Positions 36,788 to 46,625 of a stretch of DNA of 64,000 bases are shown here, piece by piece. Positions within the stretch are counted from its first letter, which is position 1. Each line of letters begins with the position of its first letter. A program made the translations under genes and the position numbers. The notes under the pieces are model-generated. The model saw nothing but the letters and a program-made list of their open reading frames with translations, searched no databases and was not told the origin of the DNA. Source of the DNA: Leidyana gryllorum EB-2025a (lineage: Eukaryota; Apicomplexa); the NCBI GenBank assembly GCA_048772705.1, contig JBLWGC010000035.1, positions 1-64,000 on the forward strand. Direction: 5' to 3'.

Positions 36788-37915
36788 ATGAGGACGTGGC
36801 CAATTGTGCCTTCGGGCGGAGCGGACAACCAGACCAAGTATGAGGAGGCGGGTGCAATGCTGCGGGCCGGAGGTCTGGTGGCCTTCCCTACTGAAACCGT
36901 GTATGGTCTGGGAGCGAACGGACTTTGTGAAGAAGCTGTTCATGAGCTATTCGCCTTGAAGAAGCGTCCCGCCTCGGACCCTGTGATTCTACACGTCCTG
37001 AACGCGACTGAAGCTGCCACACTTCTGGATCCATCGGCTGTCGAACACGAGATCATTACAGAGCTACAACGAGCATTCTGGCCCGGACCCCTCACTATTG
37101 TTGCACGAGCGGCGAAGAGTGTACCCAAGTGCGTCACGGCTGGGACTCCTTTCGTCGCTGTCAGAAGCCCATCGCATCCTGTTGCCCGCGCCCTGATCGC
37201 GGCTGCCAAACTCCCCATTGCTGGCCCCTCCGCCAACCCGTTCGGCCGTATCAGCCCTACGAAACCCGAACACGTCCAAAAGTACTTTGCAGATGCGGAC
37301 ATTGGACTGCTCGCCGCCGATGAGTGCTGCCAAGTCGGCATCGAGAGTACATTAGTCATGGTCAGCACCTCCAGTGAGGAAGATGGAGTTCAGGTTGAAA
37401 TCTTGAGGGATGGTATCGTGACTAAAGAGGCCATCGAGGACTGTTTGCGCCGGCACGGCGTACCTGTCACCCGACGTAAAGAACGAAACTACAAACAGCT
37501 GCTCAAACAAGACGCAGCTGATGATGCACAGGTCAAAGAAGGGCCAGGAATGTTCTTAAAGCACTATGCCCCCCGCATCACAACCTTCATGCTTTTACAG
37601 GGGCATTGTGTCAAGGCTCCAGTAGTCAGGCTTCGGGATCTAGAGGGTTCAGCTGTGCTTGATCTGGGCGGCTGTTTGACTTGTTTCAGAGACCATGCGA
37701 TTGTCTACCAGGGACTCGCGGTCAGTGACGCCAGTGACATCGCTCGACAGTTGTTTGCCGCTCTGCATGACATTGAGGGGAAGGCTCTGCAAGCGGGGTG
37801 CACTAACCTGTACCTCAGCATACACGAGCTCTGGCTAGATGCTCCTGAAGCTAAAGGCGCCATAGATCGCATGTTCAGGGCCTCAACTGGCCGTGTTCGA
37901 GTCTTCCAACCTTAG
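36788..37915 (+). CDS. SUA5: Threonylcarbamoyl-AMP synthase, Sua5/YrdC
   Basis: Makes threonylcarbamoyl-adenylate from threonine, bicarbonate and ATP, the first step of t6A modification of ANN-decoding tRNAs. Single exon, 375 residues. The YrdC domain shows GGLVAFPTETVYGLGAN, KKRPASDPVILHV, PGPLTIVARA, FVAVRSPSHPVARALI, SANPFGRISPT and IESTLV, the conserved nucleotide- and bicarbonate-site motifs. The Sua5-type C-terminal domain is present (GPGMFLKHYAPR linker and following fold), so it is the long Sua5 form rather than short YrdC. Start 36788 is chosen because it gives a short leader directly before the domain; an open frame upstream overlaps the divergent kinase. The stop TAG overlaps the stop of the convergent cystine-knot gene. 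Confidence 0.95.
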   Translation: MRTWPIVPSGGADNQTKYEEAGAMLRAGGLVAFPTETVYGLGANGLCEEAVHELFALKKRPASDPVILHVLNATEAATLLDPSAVEHEIITELQRAFWPGPLTIVARAAKSVPKCVTAGTPFVAVRSPSHPVARALIAAAKLPIAGPSANPFGRISPTKPEHVQKYFADADIGLLAADECCQVGIESTLVMVSTSSEEDGVQVEILRDGIVTKEAIEDCLRRHGVPVTRRKERNYKQLLKQDAADDAQVKEGPGMFLKHYAPRITTFMLLQGHCVKAPVVRLRDLEGSAVLDLGGCLTCFRDHAIVYQGLAVSDASDIARQLFAALHDIEGKALQAGCTNLYLSIHELWLDAPEAKGAIDRMFRASTGRVRVFQP

Positions 37916-38343
37916 TCTCCGCCTTTCATCGCGGCCGACGAATATCGAGTTTGATAGGGAACAGGCACTCCACCTAAGTGCGTGTGCTGTCAATGATTCA
38001 ATCAGGTCAACTCACATCTGATGTACCCTTCTGGCGCCGTACCACAGAAGCCACTGCAGCAAAGAACCGACGAAGTACATTCAGCGCCATCAGCTATGCA
38101 GTTGCGTTCGGTTAACGAATGTGTCCCCAAAACCGGAAATCTGCGCGGACGTCGCTTCAAGCCTTCAAAGTCATAGTCTGGATGTTTGACTCGTGCCCTC
38201 ATTGTTGGCTTCGGCCGGGGTTTTGAGACGATTCGATAGTCGCTGCGGAATCGAACATGATGATGATGTTTAGTTGCTTAGCCCTACCTTTGACCTCCTA
38301 AGACACCATACAACAGAAAAAAGAGCAACCACACCGGCGGCAT
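37912..38343 (-). CDS. Small secreted peptide precursor with inhibitor-cystine-knot-like cysteine framework
   Basis: About 114 residues in three exons (introns 38243-38287 and 37974-38015, both GT-AG). Layout as read: a strong signal peptide (MPPVWLLFFLLYGVLGGQ), a basic propeptide-like region with a KRRPRR site, then six cysteines spaced C-x6-C-x5-CC-x3-C-x9-C, and a short tail. That spacing is the classic knottin/ICK pattern used by defensive, signalling and inhibitory peptides in many eukaryotes. Function here is unknown and I make no claim of toxicity. The last cysteine codon is rebuilt identically by the second splice, which supports it. The gene is convergent to Sua5 (stop codons overlap) and divergent from NAXE (31 bp). 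Confidence 0.65.
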
Positions 38344-38374
38344 CGAACGCGTGTGCTGGCCTGTGCGAGACGTA
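38344..38374. promoter_or_regulatory. 31-bp divergent intergenic interval
   Basis: Lies between the cystine-knot peptide start (minus) and the NAXE start (plus). It contains an ACGCGTGTGCTGG stretch resembling the CACGTGTG-type palindromes found elsewhere in the window's introns. Confidence 0.35.
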
Positions 38375-39401
38375 ATGAGAGTCAACGGATACCCCATCAG
38401 TGTGAGTTGGCTGCAACTTGGCCTCCGGATGATCCCATCGCCCAGATTCTCAATCAGAAGCAAGCACAAGATTATGATGAATGGCTAATGAGCCCTCAGG
38501 TCGGGTATTCCATTGATCAAGTGAGTGTATAGGGATTGGGCAAATTCTTCGACTCCGTTTTGCCCGAGCTTTGTCCATGCCCGTTACAGCTGATGGAGCT
38601 GGCAGGCCTCGGAGTAGCCGGTTGTGTGGCCGATGCATATCCAGAGGCAAAACGCATTCTTGTCTGCTGCGGCCCCGGAAATAATGGCGGCGATGGACTT
38701 GTTGCTGCACGGCACTTACAGCGCTTTGGTTACACAGTCGTGGTGTGGTATCCGAAGTCTGGCAAGTCCGACCTGTTTCAGGTGAGACTCTTGCTACAGT
38801 CACTCTTCCCTGTTGGGGCCTGGAGGCGTTTAAGAGATCATTCAATCATCTTCTTGTTCTGACAGCGTCTCGTGAAGCAGTTGGATCACTTCCAAGTGCC
38901 TGTGCTACGTGATGGCCCCGATTTGGGTGAGTGTGAGTGGTGAAGATATATGTCAAATTCACCACAATAGTCCAATTTGACGTGATAGTTGACGCACTGT
39001 TCGGATTCGGATTCAGCGGAACACCAAGAGAACCTTTCTACACGGCCCTGAAGTGTATGATTGAGTGCCGGCGCAAGGTGGTGTCGGTTGACGTGCCTTC
39101 TGGCTGGAATGTGGACGGCGATCACACCGCCGCTGACGAGATCCGCTTGCGGCCAGACGTTCTAGTGTCGCTGATGCTCCCCAAAACGTGTTCCAAATCC
39201 TTCCAAGGAAAGCATTACATTGCCGGCAACTTTGCGCCCGAGTAAGTGGCCATCATATCCTGGGTTGCTTAGATGGCTCTTAACAGGCGGATAATTAACG
39301 GTAGAGCCATCGATCTGCCTCAGTACACTGGTGAGAGCTACTGCAGCACGCAATTTGAGTATTCTGTTGTAGTTGGCCAAACTTTCGCTGTCATTGAATG
39401 A
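38375..39401 (+). CDS. NAXE: NAD(P)H-hydrate epimerase (YjeF N-terminal domain)
   Basis: Interconverts R and S forms of hydrated NAD(P)H so that the dehydratase can repair them. Spliced reading order matches vertebrate [121 protein letters not shown] and a C-terminal [27 protein letters not shown] binds the substrate phosphates and the Asp in IVDALFG is catalytic. Introns: 44 nt after the first nine codons, then about 71, 81, 44 and 45 nt, all GT-AG. The first exon is very short; an N-terminal targeting peptide is not obvious. No fused dehydratase domain. Confidence 0.93.
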
Positions 39402-39505
39402 ACAAATGTCTAGTTGGTACAGCCAGTGGGGCAGCACACGGGCGATTCAGTGTTCACTTCGTCAGGGTCCCCCTCGCTGCTCTTTCGTCGGTCAAAGGCC
39501 ACTTG

Positions 39506-41864
39506 CTACAAAAGAATATCGGTTTTTGAGGCTACTTGAGTAGTGGCTCCTACCTGTTCGTTCCACATCGCGGCATAGAGTCCATTCAATGCCAACAGCT
39601 CTTGATGGTTGCCAGCCTCAACGATCCGTCCCTTATCCATGAAAAAGATCTGATCAGCATCCGTTATGGTACTTAGGCGATGGGCCACCATGATGGAAGT
39701 TCTTCCTTCAATTAGTGTCTGCCGAGATTAAGCCCAGTTGACACTATTTGGAAAGAGTAAACCACTCACCTTGAGAGCCCCCATGATATCCTTCTCGGTG
39801 TGTGCGTCAAGATTCGAAGTTGCCTCGTCCAGCACAACAATGGCTGGTTTTTTCAAGAAGCAGCGGGCGAGAGCCACACGCTGTCGCTCGCCCCCGGACA
39901 ACCTCGAGCCTCTCTCTCCGACAACGGTGTGGAGACCATCAGGCAGAGCGGCGACAGTCTTGTCTAATTGGGCGGCTTTGATGGCGGCGTCAATCTCGGC
40001 GTCAGTGGCGTTGGGGCTCCCGTAGATGATATTATATAACAAAGTCTCGTTGAACAAAATGGTATCTTGAGGCACTGAGCCAATTGCACGTCTGATGGGA
40101 TGCGGAAGAATTGGAGGTGTGCAGCTTTCTGTGACCTACCGGACACTGTCAAGAGTGACATCTCGTACATCTTGGCCGCAGATCGACACCGAGCCTTGTT
40201 GAGGATCATAGAGGCGAGCCACGAGTTTGGCCAATGTTGATTTTCCGCTTCCAGAGGGTCTGCAGGAGGGAGGAAGTGATGAGGAGTGTAGCTGTAGGCT
40301 GGTGGTTACCCAACGATGGCGATATGAGATCCTCCATAGACTTTGAGATTGACTCCATCCAAAGCTTTGATGCCAGCTTGTTGTTGGCGCGGATATGCGA
40401 AGGATACGTTGTCAAGAACAACGGAGCCACGGCTGCGGAAGTGAGGAAGAGTTGGTGAGATGTGAGAGCTCACTTAATGATGAGATCTTTAGCTCCCGGT
40501 TTGTTGACGACGGTGGCCGGATGATTCAAAACTTTCATCATCTCCTTAATGTCGGCATAGTCAGTCTTGAATTCTCGGTACATTGTGCCAACAAAGTGCA
40601 AAGGGTGAGCGACTTGGTGGAAGATCTGACTGATGGAGACGAGTTCACCGACTTTGGCTTCTCCGCTGAAAACTTTGTTGGCGGTCATAGCGAGGGCGAT
40701 GCCGGTGCCTCCCTGCAGGATGAGTTGTTGAACAGCGTTCAGCTTGGAGAGAGAGGTGGTGACTGAGTCTCTGGATCTATGAACTTGGATAGCAGCTCGG
40801 TTATATCTCTTTTTCTCGGTTTCTTCAGTACCCATGAGACGAACGACTTCGCCATTGAGAAGAGACTCATGCGTGACTCCCTTGAGACGATTGATCGCTT
40901 GAGTGTTGCGTTGTCGATAGCGCACTCTCAGTTCCGAGTACGCCATAGTGAAGCCGAAATAGGCTGCGAGGGTCGAATATGTGACCCAAGTCAGTTTGGC
41001 GTTCTTTCTGCTGAGGCGGCTGCGTAGCATACTGAGCTCAATGCTCATAGGCATCAGTCTCAGAACAATGTTGCTGAGCATGTTGCCCACCGCCTTGGAA
41101 CCCTTCTCAATGACCGGGACGAGTTCACCCGTCCGAGAAGCGAGGATAAAGTCCAGATCAGCTTTTAGAAGATGCTCAAACGCCTCCTGGGCGGCCTTTT
41201 CTGTGACAGCAGAGGTCAACTTTCCAAAGATTCCGGAACGGACCTCCTGGAAGAGGGACCCTCCGTATTTGGTGACAACATACTGTGCGACCATATTCAG
41301 TATCTCGCGTGCGTCCTCTGAATCGCCCTTTCGGAGACACTGAGCGGCAGCGTCATCAGTGTGAGGATGAAAAGGAGCCTTAGCGGCTCCGCGTCCTCCA
41401 AGGCCGTGTCCGTGGCCATGTCTCAGAAGGGCGGCAGCGACCTCGGGCCCCATTTTGGCTCCCGCCAATCTATCGGTTAGGCGGGCCATAGCCTGTGGGG
41501 CTTGGAGTCCGAGCCATTTGTGAGCGACAATGGCGGCTATGGTGGCTATGAATTGGATTCTGCCCATCCAGTTATCTCCCCAAATATATCGAGCTATGTA
41601 TCGTAACTCTTGGGTGGCTTTGACCTCTGCATTCGCGACAGGAGTCGATGGTTCTTTGACCTTCTTGAGCAGATATTGGGTTCTCTTAGTGAGTCCAGTA
41701 GCGGGATTTGAGGCGGAGTCCCGTCGGCGGGGATGAAGATTTGGTGGCTGCGCATCTCGAGCGGCACTTTTCCCGTTGAGGGTGGCCTTGGCACGAAGGA
41801 GATTGATTCGAGGGGCAATAAAAGCAGCCCCAAGTCTCACCACCGGGTGAGGACTCCCCAACAT
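39506..41864 (-). CDS. Atm1/ABCB7-like mitochondrial ABC half-transporter
   Basis: Exports a glutathione- or persulfide-linked sulfur species from mitochondria for cytosolic Fe-S assembly (family function). A basic N-terminus ([20 protein letters not shown]) suits mitochondrial import. One transmembrane domain contains [34 protein letters not shown] and [27 protein letters not shown], an Atm1-type pattern. The nucleotide-binding domain has PSGSGKST (Walker A, rebuilt across an intron), [44 protein letters not shown] (Walker B) and MVAHRLSTI. The start is the ATG at 41864, 26 nt after the flippase stop. The open frame upstream of it belongs to the flippase last exons. A His/Gly-rich insertion ([10 protein letters not shown]) sits in the membrane domain. 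Atm1 is the best fit over other half-transporters. Confidence 0.87.
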
Positions 41865-41890
41865 TATTTTTGTGGTGGCTAACTCTATTT

Positions 41891-44800
41891 CTATGTGGTA
41901 ATGAGCTTGGCGTAGCGAGGAGGACTGAAAGTTTTCTTGATAGTCTACAGGGAGGCATTGGGAGCAAGTCACAACCTGACCGCCTACCTTATAGCTATGT
42001 ACAGGTACCCAGGAGAGCAGAGTTATAATGGCGACTTTGCTCCAAAAATCGCTCGACATAATGAACTGAGGACGAGAGAACACGGATAAGTAGATGTGTG
42101 TTTGTGTGTGTGTGTGGGGGGCGTAGGTGTGTGTGTGTGCGGGGGCGTAGATGTGTGTGTGTGTGTCTTCTGGCACTTACGTGTATATCAAAGTACTCCT
42201 TCAAGAGCAGCAGGGAAGTTGCGTATATTACCACCGTTGCTATCTCGGCAGCGACCATCAGGGGGTGCCTGGGGAAGGCGGCGGTTCATTGAGGAGTGAT
42301 CTTATTTTCCTTGCTTACCACGTCATTATTTCACTGCAGACGTTGAGTAGTTCAGCCAATATCAGGGCTGTGAACGCAATGGAGACGAGGTTCATCATTT
42401 GTCGTTCAAAGAGTGCAATTACTCCGACCATAATGACGGCTCCTTGATAGATACTCTTGAAGAGCACTCTAAAGAACATTTTGTCACTAAGTCCACCTTC
42501 TTTCTTCTGAGACTTGTAGAGTTCTGGGAATAAGAAGGCCACCGATTCAGGCAGATCCACGTCCAGCACGAGAGAGAAAACGGGAAGCATTGTGTAATAA
42601 GTCGCGTATCCGACTTGCAGCCACCCTTGAAACAAAGCCAATGGAGTAAAGTAGAAGATGGCGGAGAATATCACTTGAATCACCGATATAACCAGTCCAC
42701 GATGGACGACAAAAGCAGACAGCTTCGCCGACCTTTGATGGCTGAGGCGTCCGTGCCACAAGAGGAGACGCTTCAAGTGACGGAACTCCAGAATACTAAA
42801 GTCTGACGCCAGAGACGCTTGCTTCCCCTCCACTCCAACAATACCGATCCCACAATGAGCTGCGTGGATCATAGGAACATCATTCCCTCCGTCTCCCACG
42901 GCAGCCAGGCGCAGATGAGGATTGGCCTTCTTAACCATATTGACAATCTGTGCTTTCTGTGTCGGGGAACATCGACAACACAACACAGCTCGCGCGATAT
43001 CAGCCCTCTCCACAAACGAGGTCGCCAATTCCGGATCGTTCAGCAACTTGTCCACCACTGTGCCATCCACACAGATCACTACGTCACCGCCATATGCGGC
43101 CATCGTACGAGCCGAGCCCCCTCGGAGTTCAGGCTGGTGCATAGCCGCAATACTATTCAACGCTCCCGCAATGCTTTCGGTCGAGTTGTACAGATCAGAG
43201 GTTATCGCGATAACACTATCGTGGCGGCCTCTCAGTCCAGCAGAAGTGGCGATACACAAAGCTGTCTCTGTCTTGTCACCTGTCAACATCCATATCTTGA
43301 TACCGGCCTGCCCAAGTGTCTCAATGGTCGCAGCCACTTCGTTCTGCAACTCATCCTCAACCCCAGTGATACCCAACAATTCCATATCCTTCTCCAACAA
43401 TCGCTCAATCACACTCCCACATTTTGCGTCTCTCTCAACCAACGCCGCTCGGGCATCCGCATACTCTCGCCGAAATATTTGATATACAGTGGGACTCAAC
43501 TCGCTGCGCGCGAATACTAATGTCCGTAACCCCGATCGAGCGAAGCTGTCAATCTCCTCCGCAAGCCATTGGGGCTTACTCGACAAACACGGGATCACAG
43601 CCACCTCCGCTCCTTTCAGCAGATAGAATATACGATCACTCTCTTTCTCTCGCACTATCACTCCCATCCGCTTTCGAGCAGACGAAAACGGAAAGATCTC
43701 AAGAATCTCCAACGTAATGTCATACCCGCCCTCCTCCAGACCCATCGCCTCCGCGCCACTCCCAGCAGTCCGCCTCACGCCCCCTTGGTGAGGCGAAACG
43801 CTCAGAGTCATTTCCATGTCAGATCGCGCTGTCAGAGCGACTCCCATTGTGTTGGAAGCAAACGCCACCAATGCCATCTCATCCGGAGATGAGGCCTGGT
43901 AACTCAAATGACCAGTGTTCTCATCTCGTGTCGGAACTACAGAGTGACATGTCGCAATTGCTGCTATCAGATTCCGCACTCGAACCGCTGCGTCACGTCG
44001 TCCACTTCTCACATGGCCGAACAACTGCAAATAAGGTCCTGAATGTATCTCGCGGGGAGTGAATTGCGCCTTACCACAGGAGGGTCACTTGCAGAAGAGT
44101 CTATGACAGAGTCTTGTGTTCGCATCCCGGCGTGAAAATCCCGCATTAATTGACTTCGCGATCGCTCCATGTTCATCTGGTACACACGACCCGTCACTGC
44201 TACTTTCTGCAACATCATCTTGTTCTTCGTTACTGTTCCGGTTTTGTCAGAGAATAAGACGTCGATCCGTCCCAGTTCTTCTGGGAGCGTTGAATTACGC
44301 ACCACCTGCATTCACGTTCATAATCATCCAGCCTGACACGCTCATGAAGGTCATTGAGGCCCCGCGTCTCATCGCAGTAGCCCGAACACACGTGTGCGAG
44401 ACAGCGAGAAGCCCGGACAACGCGCCTTATAGGCAAGCAAGATGTCATTTGACCATCATGATTTACATCGAGTCACGAAGCGCTTGGCCGTTAACCCTCA
44501 CACTCACCGTGCCATGAATATCTTTGTCGCGACTTATCATGAACGAATACACAACTTTAGCCATGTCCAGGTTCACGCGAAGTGATATAGGAATGATTGA
44601 AGACAGGAGCAGTACGAAGCTGTGTGAAGAACGCTAGAAGAAGGTATAAAATGGTGGTACTCACCGGATGAAATAGATGCTCGAAAGGGGGCCCAATGGT
44701 TTGGCGTAGGTAAGGAAGAACGCGAAGATGAGTAGCACACAGCACAAGAACTTGGACATCCGATTGACCTCCAAATCGAAAGAGCCAATCTTTGTCTCTG

Positions 44801-46299
44801 ATTTGGTTGAATGCATGGCTGCGCGAGTCTCGGCCCCAGTGAAGATAGCCAGGGCAAGAACTGGTCCGGCAGTGACTACACTGTTAGTCCAGAGAGTGTT
44901 CTCCTGCCAATTCAAGCAGCGTTCCATTTGCGGCCATCGGCCTTAGCTCACCAATCCCAAGCCTTCTTTGATGGTTTCACTCTCAACTGCCATCGAGCGA
45001 GAGGAGCTGGTGGGCTGAGTAATCTCAATGCGCTGAGTCCAGCTTCCGTAGAACTTGTAAATCTCCTTTCTAGGAGCTTCCACCTCACAGACAGCGTCCA
45101 TCGTGAACATCGCGTTGAGCGGAGCATTCTGTACGCAGCCCACAGCTCTTCGAAGCTTCCAGTCTGTCTCTCCATCAAGTTGGTCTGTTCTGATGAACGT
45201 GGTGCCATCCGTGTCGGGATTGAGTGTCTTGAGAAGTATCACGTCACAAGGGACCCGCTGCCCGGCATGGAGGCGGAGAATGTGGCCAGCCCTGATCTGA
45301 GCCGCGGGGAGACTCGAGACCACCAGCTCGGTATCACCCTCAGGAGTGCCCGAGTGTTGTGACTCCAGTCCACCTGCCCCGGCCATGTCGGTTGCGGAGA
45401 ACGGTGCGATGACTTCGTAAACCTGATTATTGATCTCGCGATCTCGTCTAGACCGTTTTATATCATCAGTGGCCTCTTTGGCTAATGACATGGCGACAAC
45501 AAAGGCGAGTGGAGCCAAGTACGTAAAGAGAGGCCCGATCTGGAATTGAGGAGCCAACTGGGAGGCGCCCACTAGGAGGTAGAAGATATTGAAGAAGTAC
45601 CTGTGCACAGGCAGCGTTGATGTATTGGAAAGTCAGAATACCTGAACTGGTTGATGAGAGTAAGTGGCAGGAAGGTGAGCATCGAATACTTTTGATTCCG
45701 AGTGACGTTGTTTGCTGCGGGCGGTCGGTCGGTCAATGGGGAACTAAGTGTGTCATACCGTAGTTAGGCGGTTCAGAGCGAACTCTCCAGGTTACGTAGG
45801 TATCTTGGACATTGGAGAGGTACTGACGCGCAGAGTAGGCGTCTCCAGCCTCTTCTACGAGCGCCAAATCATGTCCTGGAAAGATGATATGCCGAGATGA
45901 GGGCTGTGTGGATCGACATGAGAGTATCTTGCGCACTTTCAGAGCGAAGCGGGCCATAATATCGGACCAGACTCGTCGATTGCATGGTCCACGTCTCATC
46001 TGTTAGCCGCAGCAAAGGTCACATGGTCGGCCAGCGCACTCCCTCACCCTCACCCATGACTTGTTTACAAGAGCGACTCGGTGTGTTTCGATAGCGAACA
46101 CGCCCCGATACGCGGGAGTGGAGCTGTCACTGCCAGCAGCGGAGTCTGTGGTCTTTGGTCGCACACGCATACGCGTGGTGTCTGTTTCCAAGGCCCCTTG
46201 GGGCATCGAGGCGCGCGCAAGAAGCTCACCAGTGTCCTCTGTGTCCATGTTTCTAAGTAGACTGGCACGAAGGTCCTGTAGCGGACCCCCTGTACTCAT
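41891..46299 (-). CDS. P4-type phospholipid flippase, Neo1/ATP9 class
   Basis: ATP-driven lipid flippase of Golgi/endosomal membranes (family function). Visible landmarks in order: disordered N-terminus, [46 protein letters not shown], the phosphorylation motif [12 protein letters not shown] (Val where DKTGTLT is usual), [47 protein letters not shown] and the terminal membrane segments. The last two exons ([12 protein letters not shown] spliced to [14 protein letters not shown]) closely follow the ATP9/Neo1 C-terminus, which supports this CDC50-independent class. The intron before them is CA-rich (42064-42175). About ten introns; that near 44.32-44.51 kb is long (about 200 nt) and contains a CACACGTGTG palindrome. 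The stop TAG is at 41891-41893. Some exon junctions between 44.5 and 46.0 kb are approximate. Confidence 0.9.
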
Positions 46300-46625
46300 T
46301 AAGTGCTTTTGGGCATATCCCGTTTATTATGCCCCAAGTTGGCGGCATAGAAGCCAGCTAAAGAGCCTACGCACCACTACCCTACTTAAATCCCCCTACT
46401 TCCTTTTCCCAGATTGCCCCTTCCCCCACTTTGACCAGATTCAGTGTATGCCCTGACAGAGATAGGAGTCTGTGTCCCTTCTGATTGAGACGACCGTCCT
46501 TTGTGTGTTGGTGCAACAATAGTGTAATTGGCCTTCTCTCGCTCAGACGCAAAAAAGGGTGGCTTTGTTGGTTCCTTCTTTCCTTTCCATTCCTGCCTGA
46601 CTGCGGACTGACTTATAAAAATCGT
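46300..46625. other. Intergenic, 326 bp
   Basis: Upstream of the flippase and downstream of the mucin-like gene. I see only pyrimidine-rich stretches and no gene or repeat. Confidence 0.6.

Noticed and set aside
40470-42176. Open frame that would give the ABC transporter an N-terminal extension with [17 protein letters not shown]
   Set aside because: That segment spliced to [14 protein letters not shown] is the ATP9/Neo1 C-terminus with its own TAG at 41891; the ABC gene starts at 41864.
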